Below are positions 43,306-52,500 of a stretch of 64,000 nucleotides of DNA, one piece after another (within the stretch, counting starts at the first letter, position 1; the number at the start of each line of letters is the position of its first letter). This DNA comes from Streptomyces roseolilacinus. Lineage in GTDB: Bacteria; Actinomycetota; Actinomycetes; Streptomycetales; Streptomycetaceae. Made by a program: the position numbers and the translations under genes. The notes under the pieces are model-generated. The model did no database searches. It saw nothing but the letters and a program-made list of their open reading frames with translations, and was not told the origin of the DNA. The stretch spans positions 310,001-374,000 of the forward strand of contig NZ_BMSV01000008.1 in the NCBI RefSeq assembly GCF_014649335.1. Direction: 5' to 3'.

Positions 43306-43319
43306 GGACCTTCGGACCG
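43306..43319. promoter_or_regulatory. weak DevR-box-like site upstream of USP gene
   Basis: GGACCTTCGGACCG is nearly the same as the site at 33085 and about 129 bp upstream of the USP start at 43448; it is a poorer match to the consensus. Confidence 0.35.
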
Positions 43320-43447
43320 CGCGACGCGGGACCGTCGGAGCCGTGGCACGGCCGAGGGGCCCTGTCACCCGGAGCGGGAAGCTGCGAACTTCGTAGCGGC
43401 ACGACGTACGAGACCACGCCCCATCACCGAACCCAACAGGAGGCGAC

Positions 43448-44317
43448 ATGCCCGGCATCATCACCGTGGGACTGGACGGAACCGACCCCGCCCTGGCCGC
43501 AGCGGACTGGGCGGCCGACGAGGCGGAGCGCCGGGGCGCGAGCCTACGGCTCGTACACGCCTGGAAGTGGGGCCCCGTCGACGTGGTGCACGGCGCGGAC
43601 CGCGCGGTGGAGGAGGACTGGGTACGGCGGGCGTTGAGTGAGGCCCGGGCCCGGGTGGCCGAGACGCATCCGGACCTGCACGTCACCACGGAGGTGCTGG
43701 ACGGCGACCCGGTGCCCTCCCTGGTCGCCGAGGCCTCGCGGTCCGAGGTGCTGGCCCTGGGGTCCCGCGGATACGGGACCCTGACCGGCTACCTGGTCGG
43801 TTCCGTCTCGCTGCACGTGCTCCGCCAGGCGAACGGGCCCGTGGTCATGGTCAGGGAACCGGCCCGCCCCGCCGCGCGTCCGGGCCCCGCCGAGGTGGTG
43901 GTCGGAATCGAGGACCCCGGACGGGACGGCGGCGCCGTCCTGCGGTTCGCCTTCGAAGCCGCTGCCGGGCGGGGGGTCCCCCTGCGCGCCGTACACGCCT
44001 GGAGCCTCCCGGCCTCCGTGGGCTGGAGCCCCGCTTCGCTCTACGTGGCCGATCAGGCGAACGACCTGGAGCAGGTCGAGAAGGCGGCCCTGGGCGACGT
44101 CCTCAAGCCGTGGCGTGAGGCGTACCCGCAGGTGGAAGTCGTCGAGCACTGCGAGTTCGGCTCCGCCTCCGAGGTCCTGCTGTCCAGCGGCGACCGCGCG
44201 GAGCTCGTGGTCGTCGGGCGCCGTGACCACGGAGAGGGGATGCGGCGCCTCGGGTCCGTCACGCACGCCGTGCTGCACCACGCCACCACGCCCGTGGCCG
44301 TCGTGCCCCACGACTGA
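43448..44317 (+). CDS. universal stress protein, tandem UspA domains
   Basis: 289 aa from ATG 43448, preceded by AGGAGG. Domain 1 is GIITVGLDGTDPALAAADWAADEAERRGASLRLVHAWKWG to EVLALGSRGYGTLTGYLVGSVSLHVLRQANGPVVMVRE. Domain 2 is EVVVGIEDPGRDGGAVLRFAFEAAAGRGVPLRAVHAWSLP to ELVVVGRRDHGEGMRRLGSVTHAVLHHATTPVAVVPHD. Similarity in length and motifs to the USP at 39481 suggests duplication within the cluster. The second domain's ATP motif is altered. Confidence 0.93.
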   Translation: MPGIITVGLDGTDPALAAADWAADEAERRGASLRLVHAWKWGPVDVVHGADRAVEEDWVRRALSEARARVAETHPDLHVTTEVLDGDPVPSLVAEASRSEVLALGSRGYGTLTGYLVGSVSLHVLRQANGPVVMVREPARPAARPGPAEVVVGIEDPGRDGGAVLRFAFEAAAGRGVPLRAVHAWSLPASVGWSPASLYVADQANDLEQVEKAALGDVLKPWREAYPQVEVVEHCEFGSASEVLLSSGDRAELVVVGRRDHGEGMRRLGSVTHAVLHHATTPVAVVPHD

Positions 44318-44628
44318 GCTCCCCACGCCGCAGGGCACCGGCAGGGGCTCCGGCCGGCGGGTGCGCGCCCGGACGACGCGGTGGGCGGTGGGCCCGCCCG
44401 GAACCCCGCGGACCGCGCGGGGGACGGGAGACGCCGGGCCTCCCGCCCGCGGGCGGAGCCGACCTCGGGGGAGCACCCCCGCCGGTGCCACGACGGCCGG
44501 GCCGCCGCCCCCGGAACGCCCGGATCGCGTCCTCGGCGAGACGGGCCCGGCCGTACGGTGCCGCGTCCCTCGGTCCGCGTCCCTCGGCCCGCGGACCGCT
44601 GCGAGCGGATGCGTCGGCCCCTCGGGCG
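44318..44628. other. intergenic region, nothing recognised
   Basis: About 310 bp of GC-rich DNA between convergent USP and metallophosphoesterase genes. No clear hairpin or gene was found. Confidence 0.3.
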
Positions 44629-45849
44629 CTACGCCGAGGCGGGCGGGTGCGGGGAGCGGAGTACGAGCAGGGTGATCTCGCTGGGGGCGAAGACGCGGAA
44701 CGGCGGGCCCCAGAAGCCGGTGCCGCGGCTGGTGTAGAGGACGGTGCGGTTGCCGTGGTGGCTGAGGCCGGCGAGGGTGGGCTGGTCGATGCGGACGAGG
44801 TGGTGGAAGGGCCAGATCTGGCCACCGTGGGTGTGGCCGGAGAGCTGGAGGTCGATGCCGGCGGCTGCCGCCCGGTCGACGAACTTGGGCTGGTGTGCCA
44901 GGAGCAGGACGGGCAGGTCGGGGTCGGCGCCCTCCAGGGCTCCGGCGAGGTGGGCGCGGTGGCCCGCCAGGCCGGAGGACTCGGCGGTGACGTCGTCCAC
45001 ACCGGCGACCACGAGGGTGTCGCCCCCGCGTTCGAGCAGCAGGTGGCGGTTGCGCAGTGGCTCCCAGCCCAGCTCGTCCATCAGGTCGACCCAGCCCTGG
45101 GCCTCGCTGTAGTACTCGTGGTTGCCGGTGACGTAGACGCGGGCCCGGGTGGCCCGCACGGTGCCGAGCGGGACGGCCTGGGCGCGGCGGCGCCCGGCCG
45201 TGCCGTCCGCGATGTCGCCGGTGTGGCAGACCAGGTCGGCTTCCAGGGCGTTCACGGTCTCGCACACCCGTGCCGACCAGCGGGCGCGGTCGAGCGGACC
45301 GTAGTGGGTGTCGGTGATGAGGACGACACGCAGCCCGTCCAGCCCGGCACCCAGCCGCGGGAGCCGCACGTCGAGACGGCGCACGCGGGGCACGCGACGG
45401 GCCTCGGCGTACCCCCAGGCGAGCAGTACGGCGGTCACGCCGAGGACGGCCCACGTGACGATCCTGGCCCGGCCCTGACCGTCCTCGACGCCGGCCACGG
45501 TCAGCGCGAGCCGCAACAGGACGCCGAACAGGACCGACCAGGTGAACAGCACCCAGCCGGCGCCCAGCAGGGTGTCACCGATGATCGCCGCCCAATCCTG
45601 CTGGCGCCGGCCGTGGCCGCGCGCCATCGCGAGCGGCATGCCGGTGAGGCCGAGGACGAACAGGGCGGTGCCGACCAGCGTGACGGGCAGCGGCCAGCGC
45701 TGGCCGCCGTGCAGGAGCACCCAGCAGGGCACGGCCCACAGCAGGACGGGGGCGATCAGGGGGACGAAGCGCAGCAGGCGGTGCAGCCGGCTCTGCCGCG
45801 GCGCTCGCGCTCCCCCCTCGGCGGGCTGGGTGTCACTGGTGTCCCTCAC
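44629..45849 (-). CDS. membrane metallophosphoesterase (YkuE-like)
   Basis: About 406 aa from GTG 45849 with GGAGGGGAAGC before it. The N-terminal 150 residues have four membrane helices (FVPLIAPVLLWAVPCWVLL, LPVTLVGTALFVLGLTGMPLAM, AAIIGDTLLGAGWVLFTWSVLFGVLLRL, IVTWAVLGVTAVLLAWGYAEA). The phosphoesterase domain carries the metal motifs LITDTHYGP, HTGDIADG, VTGNHEYY and LSGHTHGGQIWPF. It may act on membrane lipids or UDP-sugars at the membrane face; substrate unknown. Confidence 0.9.
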   Translation of the reverse strand: MRDTSDTQPAEGGARAPRQSRLHRLLRFVPLIAPVLLWAVPCWVLLHGGQRWPLPVTLVGTALFVLGLTGMPLAMARGHGRRQQDWAAIIGDTLLGAGWVLFTWSVLFGVLLRLALTVAGVEDGQGRARIVTWAVLGVTAVLLAWGYAEARRVPRVRRLDVRLPRLGAGLDGLRVVLITDTHYGPLDRARWSARVCETVNALEADLVCHTGDIADGTAGRRRAQAVPLGTVRATRARVYVTGNHEYYSEAQGWVDLMDELGWEPLRNRHLLLERGGDTLVVAGVDDVTAESSGLAGHRAHLAGALEGADPDLPVLLLAHQPKFVDRAAAAGIDLQLSGHTHGGQIWPFHHLVRIDQPTLAGLSHHGNRTVLYTSRGTGFWGPPFRVFAPSEITLLVLRSPHPPASA

Positions 45850-46183
45850 GCTTCCCCTCCCTGACCAGGCTGCCGTCTCGCGCACTGTAGCCGCTTGCCT
45901 CCGGGCCGGTCGGACCGGTGTTTCCGAGACCGAAGCCGCGGCCGACCCCACCGCGGCGGCCCTCCGCGTGACCTGCTGCGTCATGATCACCCGTACCCGC
46001 GAGCGGGACCGTCCCCTGGTCGGCCAGGCAGCCGGTCGCCATGCCGTCCGGTGGCTGCACGGAGAGGCCATGATGCGCCATGCGCCCGCTGGGGGAGATG
46101 CCCGAGGGAAAGGCGGTCGGCCGCCCGACCCGTACGTACGACAGGGGAGCCCCGTATCCGCCATGCCGTCGCCTCCCAGCAGT
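45850..46183. other. intergenic region at the left edge of the island
   Basis: About 330 bp between divergent metallophosphoesterase and AbiE-partner genes. No gene or attachment-site repeat was found. Confidence 0.3.
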
Positions 46184-46189
46184 GATACT
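46184..46189 (+). promoter_or_regulatory. -10 element of a probably leaderless promoter
   Basis: GATACT (in context TGATACTGG) lies 6 bp before the ATG at 46196. This would place the transcript start at or next to the start codon. No ribosome-binding site is present, consistent with a leaderless mRNA. Confidence 0.4.
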
Positions 46190-46195
46190 GGATGC

Positions 46196-46558
46196 ATGGA
46201 CACGACGATCACCGCACCCCGCGCCGAGGTGCTGCGGGACCGCTACCGCAGCCGACTGCCCGAGCGCTTGCAGGAGCTGGCCGGCCCCATCGAGGGCAAC
46301 GTGGACCTGCCGCTCCACATCGTCTGGTCCGGGCGGACGAGCTACAGCCTGGACCGTCCGAAGTCCCGCATGACGCTCTACCGGACCGTCCTCGCCGAAG
46401 GACTGCGCGAGGACCTGGTGGCCCTCCTGCACCACCGGCTGCTCGCCGAGCAGTGGCCCGTGCTGCGGCGCTTGATCAGTCCCTACGTCCGCGAGGTCTG
46501 GGAGGACGCCTTCCCAGAGCTGCTCCGCACCGCTACGACCAGCGCGACCGCCGCGTGA
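46196..46558 (+). CDS. small partner protein of an AbiEii-type nucleotidyltransferase
   Basis: 120 aa from ATG 46196. It has no recognisable winged-helix AbiEi antitoxin domain. The sequence is helical: EVLRDRYRSRLPERLQELAGP, LPLHIVWSGRTSYSLDRPKSRMTLYRTVLAEGLREDLVALLHHRLLAEQWPVLRRLI, SPYVREVWEDAFPELL. The gene overlaps the next start (GTGA), so the two are translationally coupled. By position it would be the antitoxin or regulatory partner. The family is not identified. Confidence 0.75.
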   Translation: MDTTITAPRAEVLRDRYRSRLPERLQELAGPIEGNVDLPLHIVWSGRTSYSLDRPKSRMTLYRTVLAEGLREDLVALLHHRLLAEQWPVLRRLISPYVREVWEDAFPELLRTATTSATAA

Positions 46559-47214
46559 AGCTCACTTTGCTCCACGAGCGTCTCCTCGCCGACATCCTCG
46601 ACCTCGGCTCCCCCTACCCTCTGGTCCTCACCGGCGGATACGCCGTGCAGGCCCACGGCCTGGTCGAACGCTTCAGCCGCGACCTCGATGTCGCCACCGA
46701 GAACCCTGCTCCGATGCAGGAGATCGTCGCCTCACTCACAGCTGGCCTCAGCGCGCGCGGATGGCGGACCACGCACGTCCAGACCGATCCGCTCAGCGGC
46801 CGGTTCCTCGTCACCGATCCGGACACCGGCGAGGAGTGCGAGGTCGACGTCCTCAAGGAGGCGTTCTGGGCTCCGCCCGCTCAGACCCCCTACGGCCCCG
46901 TTCTTTCCCTCGATGACGTGATCGGCACCAAGGTCCGCGCCCTCGCCGACCGCGGCACCGTCCGTGACCTCATCGACGTCCAGGCTGCCTCCCGCCACCG
47001 CTCCACCGCCGACCTCGAATCCCTGGGCCGCCGTCGCGCCCACGACGAGTTCAGCCTCGAAGACCTCCGGGACCGGCTCATCGGCGCGGACTGGTACGAG
47101 GACGAGGACTACACCGCGTACGGGCTCACCTCCCGGCAGATCGAAGAACTCAAGGCGTGGGCGCTGGAGTGGGCGGAGGATCTGGGTGCGCGGATCCATG
47201 ACGACAACGCCTGA
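46555..47214 (+). CDS. AbiEii/AbiGii-type nucleotidyltransferase (putative toxin)
   Basis: 219 aa from GTG 46555. The nucleotidyltransferase signature is LVLTGGYAVQAHGLVERFSRDLDVAT: Gly 27-Gly 28, Ser 41, and metal-binding Asp 43 and Asp 45. A third acidic position is in EECEVDVLKEAF. LSLDDVIGTKVRALADRGTVRDLIDVQA is the conserved DUF1814 core, with Lys and Arg-Asp-Asp-like motifs. AbiEii toxins transfer nucleotides to tRNA or other targets and mediate abortive infection. The C-terminal helical part (LTSRQIEELKAWALEWAEDLGARI) completes the domain. Confidence 0.87.
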   Translation: MKLTLLHERLLADILDLGSPYPLVLTGGYAVQAHGLVERFSRDLDVATENPAPMQEIVASLTAGLSARGWRTTHVQTDPLSGRFLVTDPDTGEECEVDVLKEAFWAPPAQTPYGPVLSLDDVIGTKVRALADRGTVRDLIDVQAASRHRSTADLESLGRRRAHDEFSLEDLRDRLIGADWYEDEDYTAYGLTSRQIEELKAWALEWAEDLGARIHDDNA

Positions 47215-47307
47215 GAGGCGGTCATCGCGTCCATCCCCTCTACCACCGTTGCAACGAGAGGATGCGGTGTAGCCAGCAGGTCCCACCCCGGAGCCGTCCA
47301 CGGCGGT

Positions 47308-47340
47308 GGCTGCCCTGCACGGCGGATGTGCAGGGCAGCC
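47308..47340. terminator. 13-bp perfect hairpin downstream of the AbiEii-type gene
   Basis: GGCTGCCCTGCAC (47308-47320) and GTGCAGGGCAGCC (47328-47340) form a perfect stem with a 7-nt loop, about 95 bp after the nucleotidyltransferase stop. Confidence 0.75.
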
Positions 47341-47797
47341 GAGCGATACACCGCAGTGGACTCACGGCGAAACCGGTCTGCGGTAACGGTCAAACACTGC
47401 ATCCCACTCCCATGCCCAGTCCGGGTCCCGACGGTGGAACTCGGTAACGGCCGGCTCGAAGAATTGGTCGGAAGGCTTCCGGCTGGATCCGGAAAGTCTC
47501 GCCGAATCCCTCGGCGTCACCCCGCTGTCGAAGTCGTGTGTGGAGGAGGGGCATGGACCCGTCTGTAGTGAAGGCACGCCGCGAGCGGGGTCAGCAAATG
47601 GCGGGGGAATGCGCGAAGGGGTGATGGCCGCGGCAGCGGAAGAGGCCGCGTGCTGGACGGGCGAGCACGCCGATCTTTCACTATGTGCCCCCTATGTGCC
47701 AGTTCGGCTCGTGGAAGCTGAACACCGTCACGCCTGTCCGTGTCCGTCTGTCGCCCACGAGATTTCTACTAAAGGTCCGTAACCTTATGAATGAAAC
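47341..47797. other. gene-poor region before the large operon
   Basis: A minus-strand frame, 47362-47577, ends in FEPAVTEFHRRDPDWAWEWDAVFDRYRRPVSP and has weak coding appearance; it could be a gene remnant but has no recognisable family. The right part becomes AT-rich (gatttctactaaaggtccgt), likely promoter DNA for the operon. Confidence 0.35.
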
Positions 47798-47803
47798 TAT
47801 GAT
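47798..47803 (+). promoter_or_regulatory. candidate -10 of the large operon
   Basis: TATGAT within an AT-rich stretch (ccttatgaatgaaactatga), about 90 bp upstream of the first gene. No good -35 hexamer is seen. Confidence 0.35.
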
Positions 47804-47891
47804 GTAGGCCACGTCCCGGTCTCCAGGGAGGGAGAGCCGAGGGAGCGGCGCGGTCAAGCATTGGCCGGGGCCGTGTGCAAGGGGGGTATAC

Positions 47892-49580
47892 ATGCCCGAA
47901 GGGCAGACGGTTTCTGCGGCGTCGCGGAAGGTTGCAGAGCTGGTCCGTGCCTTCTCGTCCGGAATTTCTGAGCGGGAACTGGTCGTCGAGGCCAAGAGGC
48001 AGTTCGGCACACTGCCGGAGCAGCGGTTAGTCAAGCTGGTCGCCGAGGCGGTCCGCGGAGGTCTGCTGATCGCTTCGGGGGACCTTCTCCTGCCTGTTGC
48101 TCCGCAGGAACTGGTGCGTCCGGCACAGGTGGCGTCCGAACGGCGCCAGCCAGGCGCTGAGTCCGCTGTTGCTGCACGGCTGGACGAGACGTCCGTGCTG
48201 CGGACCGTCGCGCTCGACGTCGAAAGCGTCGTACGGACGACGGCGACCGCTCCCTACTTGGAGCGGCACGTTTACGAGGCGGCAGCGGTCAGGTTCGGCG
48301 CCGATCGTGAATGGGTCGCTGCGGCGCCCCGCTGGCGGCGATACCTCAGGTTCCCTGGTGACACTGAGGAGTTGCGTGACAGCAGCGTGCGGGACGCTGT
48401 GCTTGGCCAGGGGGTATCCCAGCAACAGGCGTGGACGGAGCTGCGTGACTTCCTGTCGGACGCCGATGTCGTGGTCGCCTATAACGGTACGACACTGGAC
48501 TTTCCCGTCGTCTGTGAAGCGGCGAAGGAGGCCGGTACCAGCGATCCGCTCTCCGCCGTGCGCCCCGTCGATGCCCTGTACCTCGCGCACGCCATGTGGC
48601 CGACAGCCCCGTCCCACCGACTTCAGGACCTGGCGATCCAGCTCGACGTGTCCCGTTCGGGCCTGCGCGCCCATACTGCGGACAGTGACGCGCTCTTGCT
48701 GGTGCGCCTCCTCGAGCGGGCCGCCGCCGAGTTCGCCTGCAGGACGGCCGAATTACGCGGTCTCATCGCCGACGTCTGCCCCGACTCCGACGCGTGGCGA
48801 CTGCTGCGGGAACTGGCCGAGGGCGAGGATGCCAATGATCGAGAGCCGCAAGTGTGGGAGTACGCACACGTGACCCGCCTGTTGGGTGCCGAGTTCGAGC
48901 AGCACACGCCGCGTCGAACCCCTGGCGGAAGAGCACCGGGCAAGGGCGCCGTGGACGTGCCGGACGTCTTGCGGGGCGCCGACGGACGGGTCGAGCCGAC
49001 CGCTCTCGCCCGGGTCGTGCACGGCGCCCGCGTTGAACCCCGGCCCGCCCAGCAGGAGATGACGGCGACGCTGCATGACTGGACCGACCGCGGCGTCGGC
49101 GGCCTGCTGGAAGCGCCCACCGGCACCGGAAAGAGCTATGCCGTACTCGCCGCCGCGCTGGACTGGCTCGCCGGTGGCGACAGCCGTACCGCTGTAATTG
49201 CCACGTACACCAAACAGTTGCAGAGCCAGATGGCGAAGGACGTCCAGGACCTGGAGCGGGCCCTGCCAGGCATCCTCGGGGTCGCCGACCTGGTCAAGGG
49301 CAAGTCCAACCGGCTCTCTCTCGCAGCCCTGACGAAGACCCTCGCCGAGGCCACGCGTCGGCGCCGCTCCGCAGGCACCGCCCGCGCCCGCTTCTCCCAG
49401 CGGATCCGGTTTCGCGAACTCGCCGTCTTCCTCGCGCTGCGCCTGCTCGCGGCCAAGGAGCCCCCCCCAGTCCTGGACGGCCAGATCGGTCGACCCGGTG
49501 GACCTGCCCGCCTTCTTCATCGATTACATCGGGCGCGGCCTGCCGCTCTGGTTGGAGTCGCTGTCCCAGCGCGACGGTGA
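47892..49580 (+). CDS. DnaQ-like exonuclease + DinG-like helicase, 5' part of a frameshifted giant helicase gene
   Basis: 562 codons in this frame from ATG 47892 (AAGGGGGG upstream). After a 100-residue helical N-terminus comes a DEDDh 3'-5' exonuclease domain: ALDVES (Asp 109, Glu 111), VVVAYNGTTLDFPVV (second Asp), and HTADSDA (His 261, Asp 266). Then a DinG/XPD-type superfamily 2 helicase begins: RPAQQEMTATLHDWTDRGVGGLLEAPTGTGKSYAVLAAAL, Walker A Lys 414, and VIATYTKQLQSQM. Good coding sequence stops at about 49468, and the last 37 codons are an out-of-frame tail. Continuation is in the next frame, so I regard this and the following entry as one gene. Confidence 0.8.
   Translation: MPEGQTVSAASRKVAELVRAFSSGISERELVVEAKRQFGTLPEQRLVKLVAEAVRGGLLIASGDLLLPVAPQELVRPAQVASERRQPGAESAVAARLDETSVLRTVALDVESVVRTTATAPYLERHVYEAAAVRFGADREWVAAAPRWRRYLRFPGDTEELRDSSVRDAVLGQGVSQQQAWTELRDFLSDADVVVAYNGTTLDFPVVCEAAKEAGTSDPLSAVRPVDALYLAHAMWPTAPSHRLQDLAIQLDVSRSGLRAHTADSDALLLVRLLERAAAEFACRTAELRGLIADVCPDSDAWRLLRELAEGEDANDREPQVWEYAHVTRLLGAEFEQHTPRRTPGGRAPGKGAVDVPDVLRGADGRVEPTALARVVHGARVEPRPAQQEMTATLHDWTDRGVGGLLEAPTGTGKSYAVLAAALDWLAGGDSRTAVIATYTKQLQSQMAKDVQDLERALPGILGVADLVKGKSNRLSLAALTKTLAEATRRRRSAGTARARFSQRIRFRELAVFLALRLLAAKEPPPVLDGQIGRPGGPARLLHRLHRARPAALVGVAVPARR
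49461..49468 (+). other. C8 tract with a one-base frameshift inside the helicase gene
   Basis: Eight consecutive C (gagccccccccag). With seven, the frame runs on as KEPPQSWTARSVDPVDLPAFFIDYIG and the whole gene 47892-53883 becomes one open frame of 1,996 codons plus stop. Homopolymer miscount, a real mutation, phase variation and programmed slippage are all possible. Confidence 0.85.
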
Positions 49581-52500
49581 CTATGGCCCCGCCACAGGCA
49601 ATCCGCTCACTATGCACACCGACACCGTCCGGGAGTCGATCGACAGCCACCGCCTCATCCTCGCCAACCATGCACTCGTCCTCTCCCACTTGGACGACCT
49701 GCGTGCCGTCGGACCTGAGGTGCTCCTCGTGATCGACGAGGCGCATGAGCTGGAGAACGCCGCCACGTCCGCGCTGACTGTGACCGTCAACTATCAGGAT
49801 CTGGAAGCTCTACTGCCGGAGTACCAGGCATGGATCGCGGACGCGCACCCGGGCACCGCCAAGGAGCAGGCCGTCGCACCGATTGCAGACCTCGAACGAC
49901 TGCTCGATGATGAACGCCTTCCTCGGCTGGCGGCGCAGGCCCTCGACGCCCAGGCCAAGGGCGTGGGCGTACGCATCGGCAGCCGGGCGACCACGCTCGC
50001 CAGTCCCTACGTCGGCACCTCCGGCACCCGGCACACCCGGCGGCTGTCGGTGGTGCTGGAGAGCATCGCCAAGGCGCTGGTGTTTTGTCGCATCACGCTG
50101 GAGCGGTACGTGGTCCAGCACGCTGCCGGAATCGATCCCCTGGTACGCGAGCGCCTGACCGCGCTCGCGGAGCACACCGAATCACTCACTACGGCCCTCG
50201 ACCGGATCACGACCGACATCCGCGCCTTTCTCGACCCCGCCCTCACTCTGGACGAGGCTCCGCCTTCGCGCGTCATACATCTGGAGGAAGTGGACGAACC
50301 CAAGGCGGAACTGCGGTCCTACCGCTTCCGTGTCGCCACCAGTCCCGTTGATCTGCCCGCAGACCCGGAGTGGCGGCGCTACCTGGAGTCCTTCGACCGT
50401 GTCTACTACGTCTCCGCGACCCTGCGTGTCGCCGGAGAATGGGATTTCATGCGGACCCGACTCGGGTTGCCCGACGATCTGCCGACGCTGTCCCTGCCTT
50501 CCCCGTTCGCCCTGCGCAGCCAGGCCGAGGTCGTGTGCTTCTCCGACTTCCCCTCCTGGGCGGAGCAGGAGGAGGGCGCCCTGCGGACCGTCGCCCACCA
50601 CGTCGCCGGATTCGCCACCGAAATGACACGTGGACGCGCCGACGGCAACGGCTTTGATGGCGGCGGCGTGATCCTCACGACCGCTCGCTCGACCGCCGCG
50701 GGCATCGGCTTCCACCTCGTGCGGGAGCTGCGCTCCCGCGCCCTCGACACCCCGGTCGTCGAGGCGCTCACTCTCGGCAACGGCCGGGCCTATCAGGCCT
50801 TCACCGACCGACGGGATGGCGGAGGGTTTCTCGTCGGCACCAAGGGACTCTGGCAGGGGGTCGACGTCTCCGACGCCGAGCGGCTGCGTCTGGTGTGGAT
50901 CAACAAACTGCCCTTCGCGCCGTTCGCCGCTCCGATCGTGGAGGCCCGGCGCGCGGCGGTTGCCGAACGCGCCGAGCAGGACGGCCACCCCGATCCGGAA
51001 GGTGCCGCCACCGAGCACTACTACCTGCCGCTCGCCGCGCTTCAGCTGCGTCAGGCGGTGGGCCGGCTCATCCGCTCCGACCGCCACCGTGGCGTCGTCG
51101 TCATCAGCGACCGCAAGCTTGCGGGAGCAAGCAGCCTGCGTCGCTCCTACCGGCGTGCCTTCCTCGGCAGCCTCGATGACGGACTTCAGCGCCCCGACCC
51201 GGAAACCGGCGACATCGGCGGTGGCAACGTCGCCACCATGGCCGAAGGATGGCGTCGTATCTGGGAGTTCATGGCGGCCCACAACCTCCTGGACCCCACC
51301 CGGGCTGCGGAGCTGTGTACCGACGAAGCCCTCGAACGACAGACCCTCCTACCACACACCAGGCGCATCCGTGAACTGGCCCTGACCACCGAGGAGACTC
51401 AAAAGCTGCGGGAACAGGGCCTGCTCGTGGAGGAGATCAAGGACCGCTGCGCCCGCATCGGAGGATTGCTGCGGCTCGTCGACGAACCCGTGGCCCTCAA
51501 GCCGGCCCAGCAGGCCGTCATCGCCGCCGTGACCGAGGGGCGCAACGTACTCGGACTGCTTCCCACAGGCTTCGGTAAGAGCTTCACCTTCCAGCTGCCT
51601 GCGCTGGTCCTGCCCGGCGTCACCGTGGTCGTCAGCCCGCTCGTCGCTCTCATGCACGACCAGGCGCTCGAACTGAACCGGTCCATCGGTGGCGCGGTCC
51701 GCGCACTCATCTCCCCGCTGCGTGAGTCCAGCAGCAGGGCTGGCAAGACAGAAGTGACGGACCAGCTCCTCGGTCGGGCCGACCACGGTATCCGCCTGGT
51801 CTACGTCAGCCCGGAACGCCTGTGCCAGCGGCGCTTCCGGGAGACCGTCCGCGCGGCCACGGCGGCGGGCCGGGTGACCCGGATCGCCGTGGACGAGGCA
51901 CATACCCTCCCGCAATGGGAGGATTTTCGGCCCAGCATGCGCCGGGTCAGCAGGTTCCTGGACGAGCTGCGCCGGGACCACGGGGTGGCGGTCACCGCGG
52001 TGACCGCCACCGCTAACAGGGCCGTCCACGAGGCGCTGCGCGAAGGACTGTTCGGTCTGCCCGCCGAGGTCCCTGAGCCCGCCTCGGCCGAGGCGACCGC
52101 CGAAGCAGAGCATCCCGGAGTCGTCGGTGGGCTTTTGACGGTGCGCGAGAACCCGATTAGGCCCGAACTCGCCGTCTTCCGCCGCTCCCTCGACCGACTC
52201 GGACAGGGAGGTGTGGCGGGGCTGGTCGAGCGCGTCGTCGACGCGCTCGACGGTCACGCCATCTTCTACTGCCTCACCGTCAAGGAGGTCAACACCCTCT
52301 ACACCCACCTGCGCGAGTACGTGGGTGACGCTGGCGTCCGCGTGCTGCGGTTCCACGGCCGTCTGACGGAGGCGGAGAAGGCGGCCGTCATGACTGAGTT
52401 CCGGGAGGCGCCCCGGGGAGGCGACGACGGCTTCGTCCCGGTCGTGGTGGTGGCCACCTCCGCGTTCGGGCTCGGTGTCAACCGGCCCGACGTACGCACC

